Shown piece by piece: positions 6,530-14,258 of a DNA stretch of 19,566 nucleotides (position 1 is its first letter; each line of letters starts with the position of its first letter). The DNA comes from Clostridia bacterium. GTDB taxonomy: Bacteria > Bacillota > Clostridia > Christensenellales > Borkfalkiaceae. The stretch is taken from positions 1 to 19,566 of the forward strand of contig JAIDFD010000235.1 of the NCBI GenBank assembly GCA_029054485.1, in the 5' to 3' direction. The notes beneath the pieces were generated by a model. The model made no database searches. It saw only the letters and a program-made list of their open reading frames with translations, and was not told the origin of the DNA. A program made the position numbers and the translations under genes.

Positions 6530-6558
6530 AGTATAACATTAAACCTTCTTATTTTCAA
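6530..6558 (-). promoter_or_regulatory. Strong sigma-A promoter for the hairpin RNA
   Basis: On the minus strand TTGAAA (6558-6553), a 17-nt spacer and TATACT (6535-6530). The predicted start at about 6523 coincides with the first paired base of the long hairpin. It lies just after the terminator of the ger operon, so this is an independent transcription unit. Confidence 0.7.
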
Positions 6559-6574
6559 CTTTTTTTCAAAAGAT

Positions 6575-6609
6575 AATAAAAATCCCGCCCCTTATCAAGA
6601 GGCGGGTTT
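6575..6609 (-). terminator. Intrinsic terminator of the ger operon
   Basis: On the minus strand the stem CCCGCC (6606-6601) pairs with GGCGGG (6589-6584) around an 11-nt loop and is followed by ATTTTTATTAT. It begins 4 bases after the gerAC stop codon. Confidence 0.8.
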
Positions 6610-6612
6610 ATT

Positions 6613-7893
6613 TTAGTTTACGCTTTGGATATTAATTTCGTATTTAACTTTCATTCTGGTCAGTAAATCACCGTTGAAAGCATCGAAGTATTTTGTATTG
6701 AACTTATACAAGAGGTTGCGCGCGCCCAAAAGGTCGCAGTCCGTTTCGGCGCAGGTTTTCACAAGGTCTGAAAAGCGTGTTTCAATTTCCTTTTTCGCGC
6801 CCTCCAAAACGTTTTGCTTTACTATATCATCGAATGGAACGTCCTTGGGGTCGAGAGTCATTCGCTTGCCCTGAATCTGCGCCTTTGCCTTGAAGCTTAT
6901 AGTAAGCTCGGGCACGCCCTTATTGACTTTCAGCTTTACATCACCCTTGGCGTTTTTCATACCCAAGGTATAGTGAACGTCGTCCACGTTGAAAGGAAGT
7001 ACCGCAAGGCGGATATTGTTTTTTATTATATCCAGCGCAAAGGACTGGGTTTCGTCTAAAATTCCCGCAAATTTGCCGTCCGAAAAGAACGCCGTTCTTC
7101 TTGCGGTAAACTCCACCTGTTCTTCTCCGCCGCCCGTGTCGCTGCTTTGCGAGGACGAGCCCCCGCCTTGCGAGCCGCCCGAACTTCCACCGGAGCTTCC
7201 ACCCGAACCGCCCTCCGAGCCGCCCGAACTTCCGCCCGAACCCTCGGCGGGGTCGCCGCCTATGCTGTCGCCTCCGCCGCTTTCGGAAGTGCCGGGCTTA
7301 TTCGCCTCGATATAGGGCATATAGCAAGCCGCGCTCTTTGAGAAGTTTGTTTCGGCTATATCTTTAAGGTTTGCGTAAGAAACGTTTGCCGACTTTTCCA
7401 GCTCGTCCGAAAGAACCTGCAAAATCGCGGATGAAGTTTCGGGGTTGACGGTCGCGGGCATCGCCAGCATATCCCCCGCCTTGCCCTGACACATAGCGAC
7501 TAGCGCGGTCAGCTCGGAATAGTTGCGCCTGTAAAAGCAGCTCAATATTTTAAACAGCTCGTCCTTCTGGCACTCTTCGCCGATTAAAATCAGTTTGCAG
7601 AATAAAAGTTTGGGGTAAAAGCCCGTCTTTGAGTTGATTTCGTTCAGCGCGTCCGCCACGGTAAGTCCGCTGCCCTGAACCTGCGTGTACTGGATATTGT
7701 TTCCGCTTTCCGACGGCTGCGGTACCGCAAGCTGTGCGGTAACCTGCACCTCGCCGTCCTGCGTGTCCACGCCGACCGCAACTATTATAGAGGTTTTGCG
7801 TATATCTGTAAGTCCGAAGTCGTTTGTAAAAAACAGCGCCAAAAGGGCAATCATTATCGCCCAGTAAATTATTACCGAAAGTTTTTTAATCAT
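6613..7893 (-). CDS. gerAC: Ger(x)C-family spore germination protein (GerAC)
   Basis: This is the third subunit of a GerA-type germinant receptor in the spore inner membrane. The open frame reaches 7968, but the start at 7893 (MIKKLSV) has AGGAGG five bases upstream and overlaps the gerAB stop as ATGA, giving 426 residues. After a hydrophobic segment (about 7-23) comes the family opening DIRKTSIIVAVGVDTQDGEV, then the Ger(x)C N-terminal domain (YTQVQGSGLTVADALNEI, KLLFCKLILIGEE) and the C-terminal domain ending in KYFDAFNGDLLTRMKVKYE. Two oddities stand out. There is no lipobox cysteine where family members have a GCWD-like site, so the protein seems anchored by an uncleaved helix. A Gly/Ser-rich linker (about 201-258) separates the two domains. 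Last gene of the operon. Confidence 0.92.
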   Translation of the reverse strand: MIKKLSVIIYWAIMIALLALFFTNDFGLTDIRKTSIIVAVGVDTQDGEVQVTAQLAVPQPSESGNNIQYTQVQGSGLTVADALNEINSKTGFYPKLLFCKLILIGEECQKDELFKILSCFYRRNYSELTALVAMCQGKAGDMLAMPATVNPETSSAILQVLSDELEKSANVSYANLKDIAETNFSKSAACYMPYIEANKPGTSESGGGDSIGGDPAEGSGGSSGGSEGGSGGSSGGSSGGSQGGGSSSQSSDTGGGEEQVEFTARRTAFFSDGKFAGILDETQSFALDIIKNNIRLAVLPFNVDDVHYTLGMKNAKGDVKLKVNKGVPELTISFKAKAQIQGKRMTLDPKDVPFDDIVKQNVLEGAKKEIETRFSDLVKTCAETDCDLLGARNLLYKFNTKYFDAFNGDLLTRMKVKYEINIQSVN

Positions 7894-8951
7894 TTTGCCC
7901 TCCTCTTCATAGCCCAGCTCAAAAGAGGGATAACCGTTGCAAACAGCAGGAACACAATCCACATCCACTTGCCGAAAACGATACTGAGCGTGTTGTATTT
8001 GCTGTCAAAAACAATGATAAACACAAGAAGCAAGCCGTTGATTATTACGGAAAGCGCGTTTCTGTTTTTCCAGCCCGTACATTTGACAAAGCAGTGAACT
8101 GCAAGCTGGATATTGAGAACGAGCGCGAAAAGCATAGCGATTTCAAGGATATACAGCGCGATTAAATCTATTCTGCCAAGCATATCTATCGCGGGGAAGA
8201 AAAGCGAAATTTTCGAAACGGCAAACTGCCTCGACACGGAGATTTCGCCGTAAATTCCGTAGAACACGAAGAGGAAAAACATAACTATAAGTCCCCCTCC
8301 GATATACGAAGCCGTGATTTTTGCCGAGTCCCACTTTTTGTACTTGAAGTGTCCCATGAACATCAAAAGCCAGCAGGGCTCGAAAAAGAGATAGGTCGTA
8401 CCAAGCGAGCTTCCGAAAAGGGTCTTTACGGGCGTCTTTAAAAGGGGCAGAAAATTATCCCAGTTGACCTCCCACAGCGACATAATAAATATGAAAATCA
8501 GTGAAAGCACAAAAATCGGCAGACAAATGTCCGCGCTTCTTCCTATATTTGTAAATTTTTTGCTTGCCGCGTAAACCGAAAAGAAAAAGAAGGGCAAAAA
8601 GACCAAAAGCGAAGGCACGGTATCGTAAAATATCGTGTGAACGTACAGCTTTTGCTCGGACAGCGGCATAAGCGTTCCCAGAATGAAGAACAGCCCGAAC
8701 AAGCCGTAAACAATTCTCGCGCAAATATTGCCGAGGGTACCCTCAATAAGCTGGAACAGAGTTTTATCGGTGCGCGAGCAAAGATAGCTGACCGCCCACA
8801 CCACCACCGACTGAACGGCAAAGCTGATAAAGGCGGGAAACCACAAGTCCCGCCCGCACTGCGAGCTTAAAAGAGTGGGATATATGAGAATTTTCGAAAC
8901 CACCGTATAGGCAAGCATTATAAAACATATCTGTCTTGTACAAATCTTCAT
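7890..8951 (-). CDS. gerAB: GerAB-family spore germination permease
   Basis: The 353-residue polytopic protein has about ten hydrophobic helices and matches the GerAB/APC-superfamily subunit that binds the germinant. The N-terminal ICFIMLAYTVVSKILIYPTLL segment carries the family's early helix. A large central loop with EVNWDNFLPLLKTPVK corresponds to the conserved NWxNxLP-like stretch, and EPCWLLMFMGHFK follows. The protein ends in a basic KRRAK tail whose codons supply the AGGAGG ribosome site for gerAC. Its start overlaps gerAA by 4 bases and its stop overlaps gerAC by 4, indicating a tightly coupled operon expressed in the forespore in related organisms. Length is typical (about 350-370). 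Confidence 0.92.
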   Translation of the reverse strand: MKICTRQICFIMLAYTVVSKILIYPTLLSSQCGRDLWFPAFISFAVQSVVVWAVSYLCSRTDKTLFQLIEGTLGNICARIVYGLFGLFFILGTLMPLSEQKLYVHTIFYDTVPSLLVFLPFFFFSVYAASKKFTNIGRSADICLPIFVLSLIFIFIMSLWEVNWDNFLPLLKTPVKTLFGSSLGTTYLFFEPCWLLMFMGHFKYKKWDSAKITASYIGGGLIVMFFLFVFYGIYGEISVSRQFAVSKISLFFPAIDMLGRIDLIALYILEIAMLFALVLNIQLAVHCFVKCTGWKNRNALSVIINGLLLVFIIVFDSKYNTLSIVFGKWMWIVFLLFATVIPLLSWAMKRRAK

Positions 8952-10375
8952 TTTGCTCTGAACCTCACTTTGTCACGGGTTACGAACGATTGCGGCCGGT
9001 CGTTTAGCTTGTTCATATTGGCTTTTACCATACTATCGTACAAATCGCTCTTGACTATGGGTGCAAAGGGTGCGAGAAGAGGCGCGCCGTAAGACTGCTC
9101 GGTTACGAGATAACAGATTATAAACGCCGTAAACAGCACCACGCCGAAGGGTCCTATACTTCCCGAAACGATTAAAAGTATCCACCGCAAAGTCGAGGTC
9201 GTTTCAACCAAATCGGGCGTGGTATAAAGACAGATTGCCGAAAAGGCTATTATTATTATCGCGGGGGTTGAAATTATGCCCGCCTTGACCGCCGTGTCGC
9301 CCAGAACCAGCGCGCCCACTACCGACAGAGCCAGTCCGACGTACTTGGGCATTCGGATAGAAGCTTCGTTTAAAACTTCCAGAACGAACAGCGTCAAAAA
9401 CATCTCTACGCTTGGCGAGAGGGGCAGACTCGATATGGAGCTAGAAATTTTCAGCAATAACTGAAAGGGAATTAACTGAATTTTGAAAAGCTGCGCCGAG
9501 ATATACATTGCGGGCAAAAACATTCCCACAACCAATGACAGCACGCGCAGAATCCTTATTATGGTAGAACGGTACGAAACCGCGTAATAGTCCTCCGCCG
9601 CCTGCAAATCTTCCGTAAGTATATAGGGCACGGTCAGCGCGATAGGCGAGCCGTCCACGATAAGCCCCACCCTTCCCTCGCAGACCTTTGCGCAGAAAAT
9701 ATCGGGCTTTTCGCTTGTGCCGTTGCGCTTAAAAAGAGACTTGGGTCTTTTGGAAATGAACTGCGCGATATAGCTTGAATCGGGGATTAAATCGATTTCA
9801 TTGTTCGCAATCCGCTTTTCAACCTCTTCGGGCAATCCCTTTTGAACGACGTCGTCCAGATAAATCATTGCGACCGCGGTATCGGACCGCTGTCCCGATT
9901 TAAGCATTTTTATATGCAGTTTTTCGCTTTTGAGTCTTTTTCTTACAAGTCCCAGATTTACCTTAATATCCTCGGTAAAACCCTCGCGCGGGCCCTTTAA
10001 GGTTACCTGCGTGGGAGGCTCGGCAACCGAGCGCCCCGGGGGATTTTTAAGTCCTATAATAAAAAAGTCTTTTTCCCCGTCCACAAACAGCACCGCGTTT
10101 CCGTCCGAAACTTCCGCGATGCCGTCCTTTATTTTTTTGCAGTCCTTGACTTCGGGCGAGGCAAGCAACAGCTTCACTTCATCGAGTTTAGCGTCTTTTT
10201 TAACTTCTCTTAAAGGCTTGACCACAAGTTCGCCCAAAAGCTGTTTGTCGGCTATGCCGTCCGCGTAAATTGCGGCAAACTTCTTGCCCGCAGACGACTG
10301 AAACTCGAAAACGAGAATATCCTGCGAGGTTAAAACGTCCTTCACCCCTTTAATATTTTTTTCCAATGTTACCAT
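8948..10375 (-). CDS. gerAA: GerAA-family spore germination receptor subunit
   Basis: The 475 residues contain a soluble N-terminal domain of about 275 residues, including the family stretches IYLDDVVQKGLPEEVEKRI and EGRVGLIVDGSPIALTVPYIL, then a membrane domain of four to five helices. That domain holds the GerA hallmarks LNEASIRMPKYVG and TTPDLVETTSTLRW, and the C-terminus is soluble. In the germinant receptor this subunit forms the oligomeric channel with GerAB and GerAC. It is the first gene of the operon and overlaps gerAB by 4 bases. Upstream on the minus strand there is no good ribosome site and no clear CATNNTA sigma-G box. A GATAAT six bases before the ATG, with TTGAAT 19 nt further upstream, is a weak alternative. 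Confidence 0.93.
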   Translation of the reverse strand: MVTLEKNIKGVKDVLTSQDILVFEFQSSAGKKFAAIYADGIADKQLLGELVVKPLREVKKDAKLDEVKLLLASPEVKDCKKIKDGIAEVSDGNAVLFVDGEKDFFIIGLKNPPGRSVAEPPTQVTLKGPREGFTEDIKVNLGLVRKRLKSEKLHIKMLKSGQRSDTAVAMIYLDDVVQKGLPEEVEKRIANNEIDLIPDSSYIAQFISKRPKSLFKRNGTSEKPDIFCAKVCEGRVGLIVDGSPIALTVPYILTEDLQAAEDYYAVSYRSTIIRILRVLSLVVGMFLPAMYISAQLFKIQLIPFQLLLKISSSISSLPLSPSVEMFLTLFVLEVLNEASIRMPKYVGLALSVVGALVLGDTAVKAGIISTPAIIIIAFSAICLYTTPDLVETTSTLRWILLIVSGSIGPFGVVLFTAFIICYLVTEQSYGAPLLAPFAPIVKSDLYDSMVKANMNKLNDRPQSFVTRDKVRFRAK

Positions 10376-10421
10376 AAAAACATTATCAGTAAAATCACAT
10401 AAAAAAATTCAAAAAAAATGC

Positions 10422-10454
10422 TTGACATTTAATACTATGTAATGTATAGTATTA
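10422..10454 (+). promoter_or_regulatory. padR promoter with overlapping palindromic operator
   Basis: TTGACA (10422-10427), a 17-nt spacer and TATAGT (10445-10450) form a near-consensus promoter. A 9-bp inverted repeat, TAATACTAT (10430-10438) and ATAGTATTA (10446-10454), covers the spacer and the -10. The centre is ATGTAATGTAT-like, as in PadR sites. A bound dimer would block RNA polymerase, so autorepression is likely. ACGGAG at 10461-10466 is the ribosome site for the ATG at 10474. Confidence 0.8.
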
Positions 10455-10473
10455 GACATAACGGAGTATTTCT

Positions 10474-10785
10474 ATGGACAGTCAACTGAAAAAGGGCGTA
10501 CTCGATGTGTGCGTACTGCACGCGATCAGTAAAAGCGAAAGCTACGGCTACAAAATTATAAGCGATTTGCAGGGGATAATAGAAATATCCGAAAGCACGC
10601 TTTACCCCATTTTAAAACGGCTTGAATCGGGCGGTTATCTTTCCACCCGCACCGCCGAGCACGGCGGAAGGCTCAGGCGGTATTACAACATTACCGCCGA
10701 CGGTAATAAAAAACTGTTATCGGGCAAGACCGATTTGCTTGAAATCATTTCGATTCATAAAAAATTATTCGGAGGAGAGTTATGA
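10474..10785 (+). CDS. PadR-family transcriptional regulator
   Basis: The 103-residue winged-helix protein matches the PadR family core: the LKKGVLDVCVLHAISKSESYGYKII helix region, the recognition segment ISESTLYPILKRLESGGYL, and the wing with RRYYNITADGNKKL. PadR proteins are dimeric repressors, many of which respond to small phenolic or antimicrobial compounds. The short C-terminus places it in the compact PadR-s2 class. It overlaps the next gene by 4 bases, the standard padR-HAAS operon. Its promoter contains a palindrome expected to be its own operator. Confidence 0.93.
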   Translation: MDSQLKKGVLDVCVLHAISKSESYGYKIISDLQGIIEISESTLYPILKRLESGGYLSTRTAEHGGRLRRYYNITADGNKKLLSGKTDLLEIISIHKKLFGGEL

Positions 10786-11897
10786 AATATAACGAGTGGC
10801 GCGATGAATTGAAGAACAATCTTTTAGGAGTTTCAGAGAGTGAGCGCGCAAGAGTTTTGGATTATTATGCCGAGGCTTACGCCGACAGGCGCGAGGCGGG
10901 CTTTTCCGAGCGCGAAATAATAGATGAATTCGGCGCGCCCTTTGACGCGGCGCAACGGATTTTAGCAGACGCGCCCAAAACGGAAGTTAACGAACAGAGC
11001 GAACAACCCGCACCTGCGCCTACACCCTCACCCGCGCCGGTGACTCCCGCGTTTGTTCCTCAGACGGCGGCGGCAACGACCGCGACTGCCGTCAAGAAGA
11101 AAAAATCAAATCTCGGTTGGATTATTCCTCTTATATGCGGCGCGGTTATACTTGGGGTATGTTTTTTTGTAATCATACCCGTAAAGTACGCGTGCAGGTT
11201 TTTTAAAAACTCGATAGTGACGATGACGAGTTATACCGCCGAAGAGGACTATACCGCGGTGAAAATCAATGCCGAAAGGTGTTCGGTAAGAACGGAGTTT
11301 TACAACGGCGACAAAATCACGGTTGATTACCCCGTAATCAAAGGTTATCAATGGTCTATATCCAACGCCGACGGCGACGGCTTACTCACGTTAAGCTCGA
11401 ATATGCCCTCCAACTACCTCACCCTCTTAGGTTCTGTAAACATTCCCGACGCGGTGATAAAACTTCCGGAAAACGTACTGTTTGACGTTGAAGTAGAAAC
11501 CGCCGCGGGCAGCGTAACCCTTGCAAACGGCAACTATAATAACATAAAGGTCGATCTTGCCGCGGGCAGTTTTTATGCTAATACGGTGACATGCGAAAGC
11601 ATAAACTGCAAGATCAATGCAGGCAGTTTTTACGCCGACAGTATGACCTGCAACGACATACGTTGCGATATTAACGCGGGCGAAATAAATATAGACGAGT
11701 TGACCTGCAATTCACTGACCGCATCAGTGGATATGGGTTCGCTTGAAATAGGAATGACGGGCTTAAAGAGCGAGTACACTATTTCGGCGGTCTGCAATAT
11801 GGGTTCAAGCAATTTAAGCACCCAAACGGGAAGTTCGGACAAAAAAATAGACGTCAGCGTAAGTATGGGTTCGTTAGAGGTTACGTTTGACAATTAA
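10782..11897 (+). CDS. HAAS (DUF1700) plus DUF4097 membrane protein
   Basis: Of the 371 residues, 1-65 form an HAAS/DUF1700 helical domain (YNEWRDELKNNL, ERARVLDYYAEAYADRREAG, IIDEFGAPFDAAQRIL). A Pro/Ala-rich linker (about 72-105) follows, then one transmembrane helix (about 110-131), then an extracytoplasmic DUF4097-type beta-helix (about 155-371) with repeated (A/M)GS and N-x-G turns such as INAGSFYADSMTC and VDMGSLEIGMTG. Proteins with HAAS domains are nearly always encoded next to a PadR regulator, as here. The pair is thought to sense envelope conditions, but the precise role is not established. The ATG is preceded by a GGAGGAG ribosome site inside padR. An intrinsic terminator follows 13 bases after the stop. 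Confidence 0.9.
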   Translation: MKYNEWRDELKNNLLGVSESERARVLDYYAEAYADRREAGFSEREIIDEFGAPFDAAQRILADAPKTEVNEQSEQPAPAPTPSPAPVTPAFVPQTAAATTATAVKKKKSNLGWIIPLICGAVILGVCFFVIIPVKYACRFFKNSIVTMTSYTAEEDYTAVKINAERCSVRTEFYNGDKITVDYPVIKGYQWSISNADGDGLLTLSSNMPSNYLTLLGSVNIPDAVIKLPENVLFDVEVETAAGSVTLANGNYNNIKVDLAAGSFYANTVTCESINCKINAGSFYADSMTCNDIRCDINAGEINIDELTCNSLTASVDMGSLEIGMTGLKSEYTISAVCNMGSSNLSTQTGSSDKKIDVSVSMGSLEVTFDN

Positions 11898-11910
11898 ACA
11901 ACTAAATGCT

Positions 11911-11946
11911 AAAATGCAACTGTAAAAATTACAGTTGCATTTTTTT
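11911..11946 (+). terminator. Intrinsic terminator of the padR operon
   Basis: A 13-bp perfect stem, AAATGCAACTGTA with TACAGTTGCATTT, a short AAAAT-type loop and a T-run. It lies between the HAAS gene and the glycosylase start, and shows that the glycosylase ORF cannot begin at the upstream ATG at 11906. Confidence 0.85.
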
Positions 11947-11956
11947 CGGTGTACCA

Positions 11957-12769
11957 ATGAAATTTGATTTTGACGCGGGCTATTTCAACCCCCTGCACAC
12001 GCTCGACTGCGGGCAGACCTTCAGATTTTCCCCCTATAAAGAGGGCTTTGCGGTGATTTCCGCGGACAAGGCTTGCTACGTTTATACCGCGGGAAATAAG
12101 ACGGTTGTCGAGAGCGCGGACTGCGACTATTTTTGGCGGTATTTTGACCTTGACCGCGACTATTCCGAAATAGTCGACAGGGCGGGTTCATACAATATCC
12201 CCCTCCTTTCGCGCAGTGCGCAAAATTGCAAGGGCTTGCGTATTTTAAATCAGAACCGCGAGGAGATGATTTTTTCCTTTATCATTTCGCAGAACAACAA
12301 CATACCGCGCATAAAGGGAATTATAAATAAAATCTGCGCGGGGCTGGGCGAAAACGTGGACGGAAAATATTTCGCCTTTCCCACCGCCAAGGTGATTGCG
12401 GCGGCGGGCGCGGAGTTTTTCCACAGCGCAGGCGCGGGTTACAGAGATACCTATCTCGTTGAAACGGGCGCGCGCATTGCCGCCGAGGGAATTGAAAAGC
12501 TGGAAAAGCTGGGCGGCGCCGAGCTTAAACGCGAGCTTCTTACTTACAAGGGAATAGGTCCCAAGGTCGCGGACTGCATTGCGCTGTTCGGCTTCGGAAA
12601 AACAGACAGTTTTCCCGTGGATACCTGGATTGAAAAAATTTACCGCGAGGACTTTGGCGGCACGCTTACAAACCGCAACAAAATATCCGAGTACCTTGTC
12701 GGACTCTTCGGAGAATATTCGGGTTTTATGCAACAGTATCTTTTTTACGGAAAACGGTTAAACTTATAA
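11957..12769 (+). CDS. ogg: 8-oxoguanine DNA glycosylase / AP lyase (OGG1 family)
   Basis: This enzyme removes 8-oxoguanine opposite cytosine and cuts the backbone by beta-elimination (base excision repair). The open frame begins at 11906, but those codons lie in the terminator, so I take the ATG at 11957 (MKFDFDAGYF), giving 270 residues. The N-terminal OGG domain shows TLDCGQTFRF (15-24). The HhH-GPD domain shows SFIISQNNNIPRIKGII (107-123), the hairpin YKGIGPKVADCIALFGFGK with catalytic Lys203, and VDTWI with catalytic Asp222. These match the human OGG1 Lys249/Asp268 region. There is no clear ribosome site. The next gene starts 1 base after the stop, so the two are co-transcribed. Confidence 0.92.
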   Translation: MKFDFDAGYFNPLHTLDCGQTFRFSPYKEGFAVISADKACYVYTAGNKTVVESADCDYFWRYFDLDRDYSEIVDRAGSYNIPLLSRSAQNCKGLRILNQNREEMIFSFIISQNNNIPRIKGIINKICAGLGENVDGKYFAFPTAKVIAAAGAEFFHSAGAGYRDTYLVETGARIAAEGIEKLEKLGGAELKRELLTYKGIGPKVADCIALFGFGKTDSFPVDTWIEKIYREDFGGTLTNRNKISEYLVGLFGEYSGFMQQYLFYGKRLNL

Positions 12770-12770
12770 T

Positions 12771-13445
12771 GTGCCCGATTATTTTTCACACGGCGTATGC
12801 GCCGAAATCATTTACGAGAAACTGCAAAGTAAATACAAAAACAAAATAAAAAACAAGACCCTGTACCTTTTGGGTGCGCAGGGCGGCGACGTGTTTTTTG
12901 CGTACAACATAAAGCCGACAAAATCGAACCTCGGCAGAAGTATGCACAGAATGGACGCGCAAAAGCTGTTTGAAAAGCTGGTTGAAGGCAACCCCTCTTA
13001 CGTTGCGGGATTTGCCACGCACTACGCACTGGACTGCACTCTGCACCCCAAAATTTACGCCTACGAACACAGCCACCGCTCCCCATTTGCCCACATTAAA
13101 TTCGAAAACGATTTAGGGCTTTTTATAAGCAGAAAGTTTAAAATGCGCAGGACAATCATTCCGCGCGAAAAACTTTTATCCTGCACGGGCGCGGTGTACG
13201 ATACGGTTAAAAGGGTCGAGCCTTTGATTACTGTCACGGGCGTTGAACGCTGTTTAAAACGGCACTTTACCTACTCAAAATTTCTGTACCGCTTCAAACG
13301 GCAAAACTATAAGTGCGTCTATAACTTTCTGACTATGTCGGACGATATAGATAAAAGCATTGAGCTTGGAGTTGCGGCTGTCAAAAGCGTTTTGGACGGC
13401 GAAGTTCAGCTTGAAATTTTCGATAAACAATTTTTGCAAAACTGA
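12771..13445 (+). CDS. Zinc-dependent phospholipase C-like protein
   Basis: The 224-residue protein belongs to the zinc-dependent phospholipase C fold group (PF00882 type) that is common in Clostridia as a cytosolic protein. It opens with PDYFSHGVCAEIIYEKL, including the early Asp and His. It then has LLGAQGGDVFFAY (the GAQGPD-type metal loop), HRMDAQKLFEKL, and FATHYALDCTLHPKIYAYEH with spaced His and Asp ligands. No signal peptide is visible, so secretion as a classical toxin is unlikely, and its substrate is unknown. The start is a GTG one base after the glycosylase stop; an ATG at 12769 is out of frame. The stop codon lies inside the terminator stem shared with the opposing gene. Confidence 0.82.
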   Translation: MPDYFSHGVCAEIIYEKLQSKYKNKIKNKTLYLLGAQGGDVFFAYNIKPTKSNLGRSMHRMDAQKLFEKLVEGNPSYVAGFATHYALDCTLHPKIYAYEHSHRSPFAHIKFENDLGLFISRKFKMRRTIIPREKLLSCTGAVYDTVKRVEPLITVTGVERCLKRHFTYSKFLYRFKRQNYKCVYNFLTMSDDIDKSIELGVAAVKSVLDGEVQLEIFDKQFLQN

Positions 13446-13470
13446 CGGAAAGCTTTTCCGTCAGTTTAAA
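13439..13470. terminator. Bidirectional terminator overlapping both convergent stop codons
   Basis: A 13-bp perfect stem, AAACTGACGGAAA (13439-13451) with TTTCCGTCAGTTT (13455-13467), and a 3-nt loop. The plus gene ends at 13445 and the minus gene at 13461, both within the hairpin. T-rich sequence follows on either side. Confidence 0.8.
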
Positions 13471-14258
13471 ATTTTGTCGTAGATATTGTGTTCCTGCAAC
13501 ATATCGTAAAGTTCGTCCTCGGTAATCTCGTCCAGATTTCCGTCATCGTAAAAGCGGAAAATTATGTACTTACTTCCGTCGACGTGTCGAAGAGCGTCTT
13601 TATAGGTAGAGTTCACATTCAGCATAACCTGCTTTATGTCCTTACCCCTTTTCGGCTTTTTCGCGGCGAAAGCTATGCGCGAGAGGGGAACTTCTTTTTC
13701 AAAAGCCGAGCATATCAGAAAGGCGGAAAAAATCAGAAGCGAAATATTTTTAAGCGCGAAGAAAAAGACGAAAACAAAGGCGACTGAAAGCGCCACGCTT
13801 AAAACGCGCAGAGTTATTTTTGCGGTTTTTTCCTTTAAAAACAGGCTTAAAAAACACCTCGCCGCCCTGCCGCCGTCGAGGGGGTACGCGGGCAAAAGGT
13901 TGATTGCAAGCATTATCGCGCTGGCGGAAAAAACGGTGTCGGTATAGGCGTAGCTCTCGGGATAGAACCACCACAGCCCCGCCGTTGCAACGCAAATCAG
14001 CGCGTTTACAAGCGGACCTGACAGCGCGAGCTTTATCTCGTCCGCGGCGGAAATTCCGTCCGTGTCACAGAGCGCGGCGGCCCCGTAGGGCATAAGACTT
14101 ATTTTACTGCACGCGTATCCAAGCCGTTGGGCGCAAAAAATATGACCGCACTCGTGCAGGAGTGCGGTCAACGCGTATATTATAAATACGGGAAACCCGC
14201 CGAAAACCGCCGAGGCAATTCCCAAAGCTATGAATAGCGGATGGACGGTAATTTTCAC
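13461..14258 (-). CDS. spoIVFB: SpoIVFB-like site-2 (M50) intramembrane metalloprotease
   Basis: The 265-residue membrane protein has the M50 zinc site HECGH (35-39) in its first helix pair and the second motif LLPAYPLDGGR (121-131), which supplies the Asp ligand. Five to six hydrophobic segments fit the family core. The C-terminal 60 residues (KQVMLNVNSTYKDALRHV onward) resemble the degenerate CBS domain that ends SpoIVFB. In Bacillus SpoIVFB cleaves pro-sigma-K in the mother-cell-derived outer forespore membrane. Coupling to the SpoIVFA-like gene just upstream (4-base overlap) supports the same role, though a general site-2 protease cannot be excluded. Confidence 0.85.
   Translation of the reverse strand: MKITVHPLFIALGIASAVFGGFPVFIIYALTALLHECGHIFCAQRLGYACSKISLMPYGAAALCDTDGISAADEIKLALSGPLVNALICVATAGLWWFYPESYAYTDTVFSASAIMLAINLLPAYPLDGGRAARCFLSLFLKEKTAKITLRVLSVALSVAFVFVFFFALKNISLLIFSAFLICSAFEKEVPLSRIAFAAKKPKRGKDIKQVMLNVNSTYKDALRHVDGSKYIIFRFYDDGNLDEITEDELYDMLQEHNIYDKILN

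Noticed and set aside
7894..7968. Longer N-terminus of the GerAC protein
   Set aside because: It lies inside gerAB in another frame. The ATG at 7893 has AGGAGG, overlaps the stop as ATGA and begins a membrane-anchor sequence.
11906..11956. Upstream start of the glycosylase gene at 11906
   Set aside because: The extra codons are the padR-operon terminator stem and T-run. The conserved domain starts at 11957.
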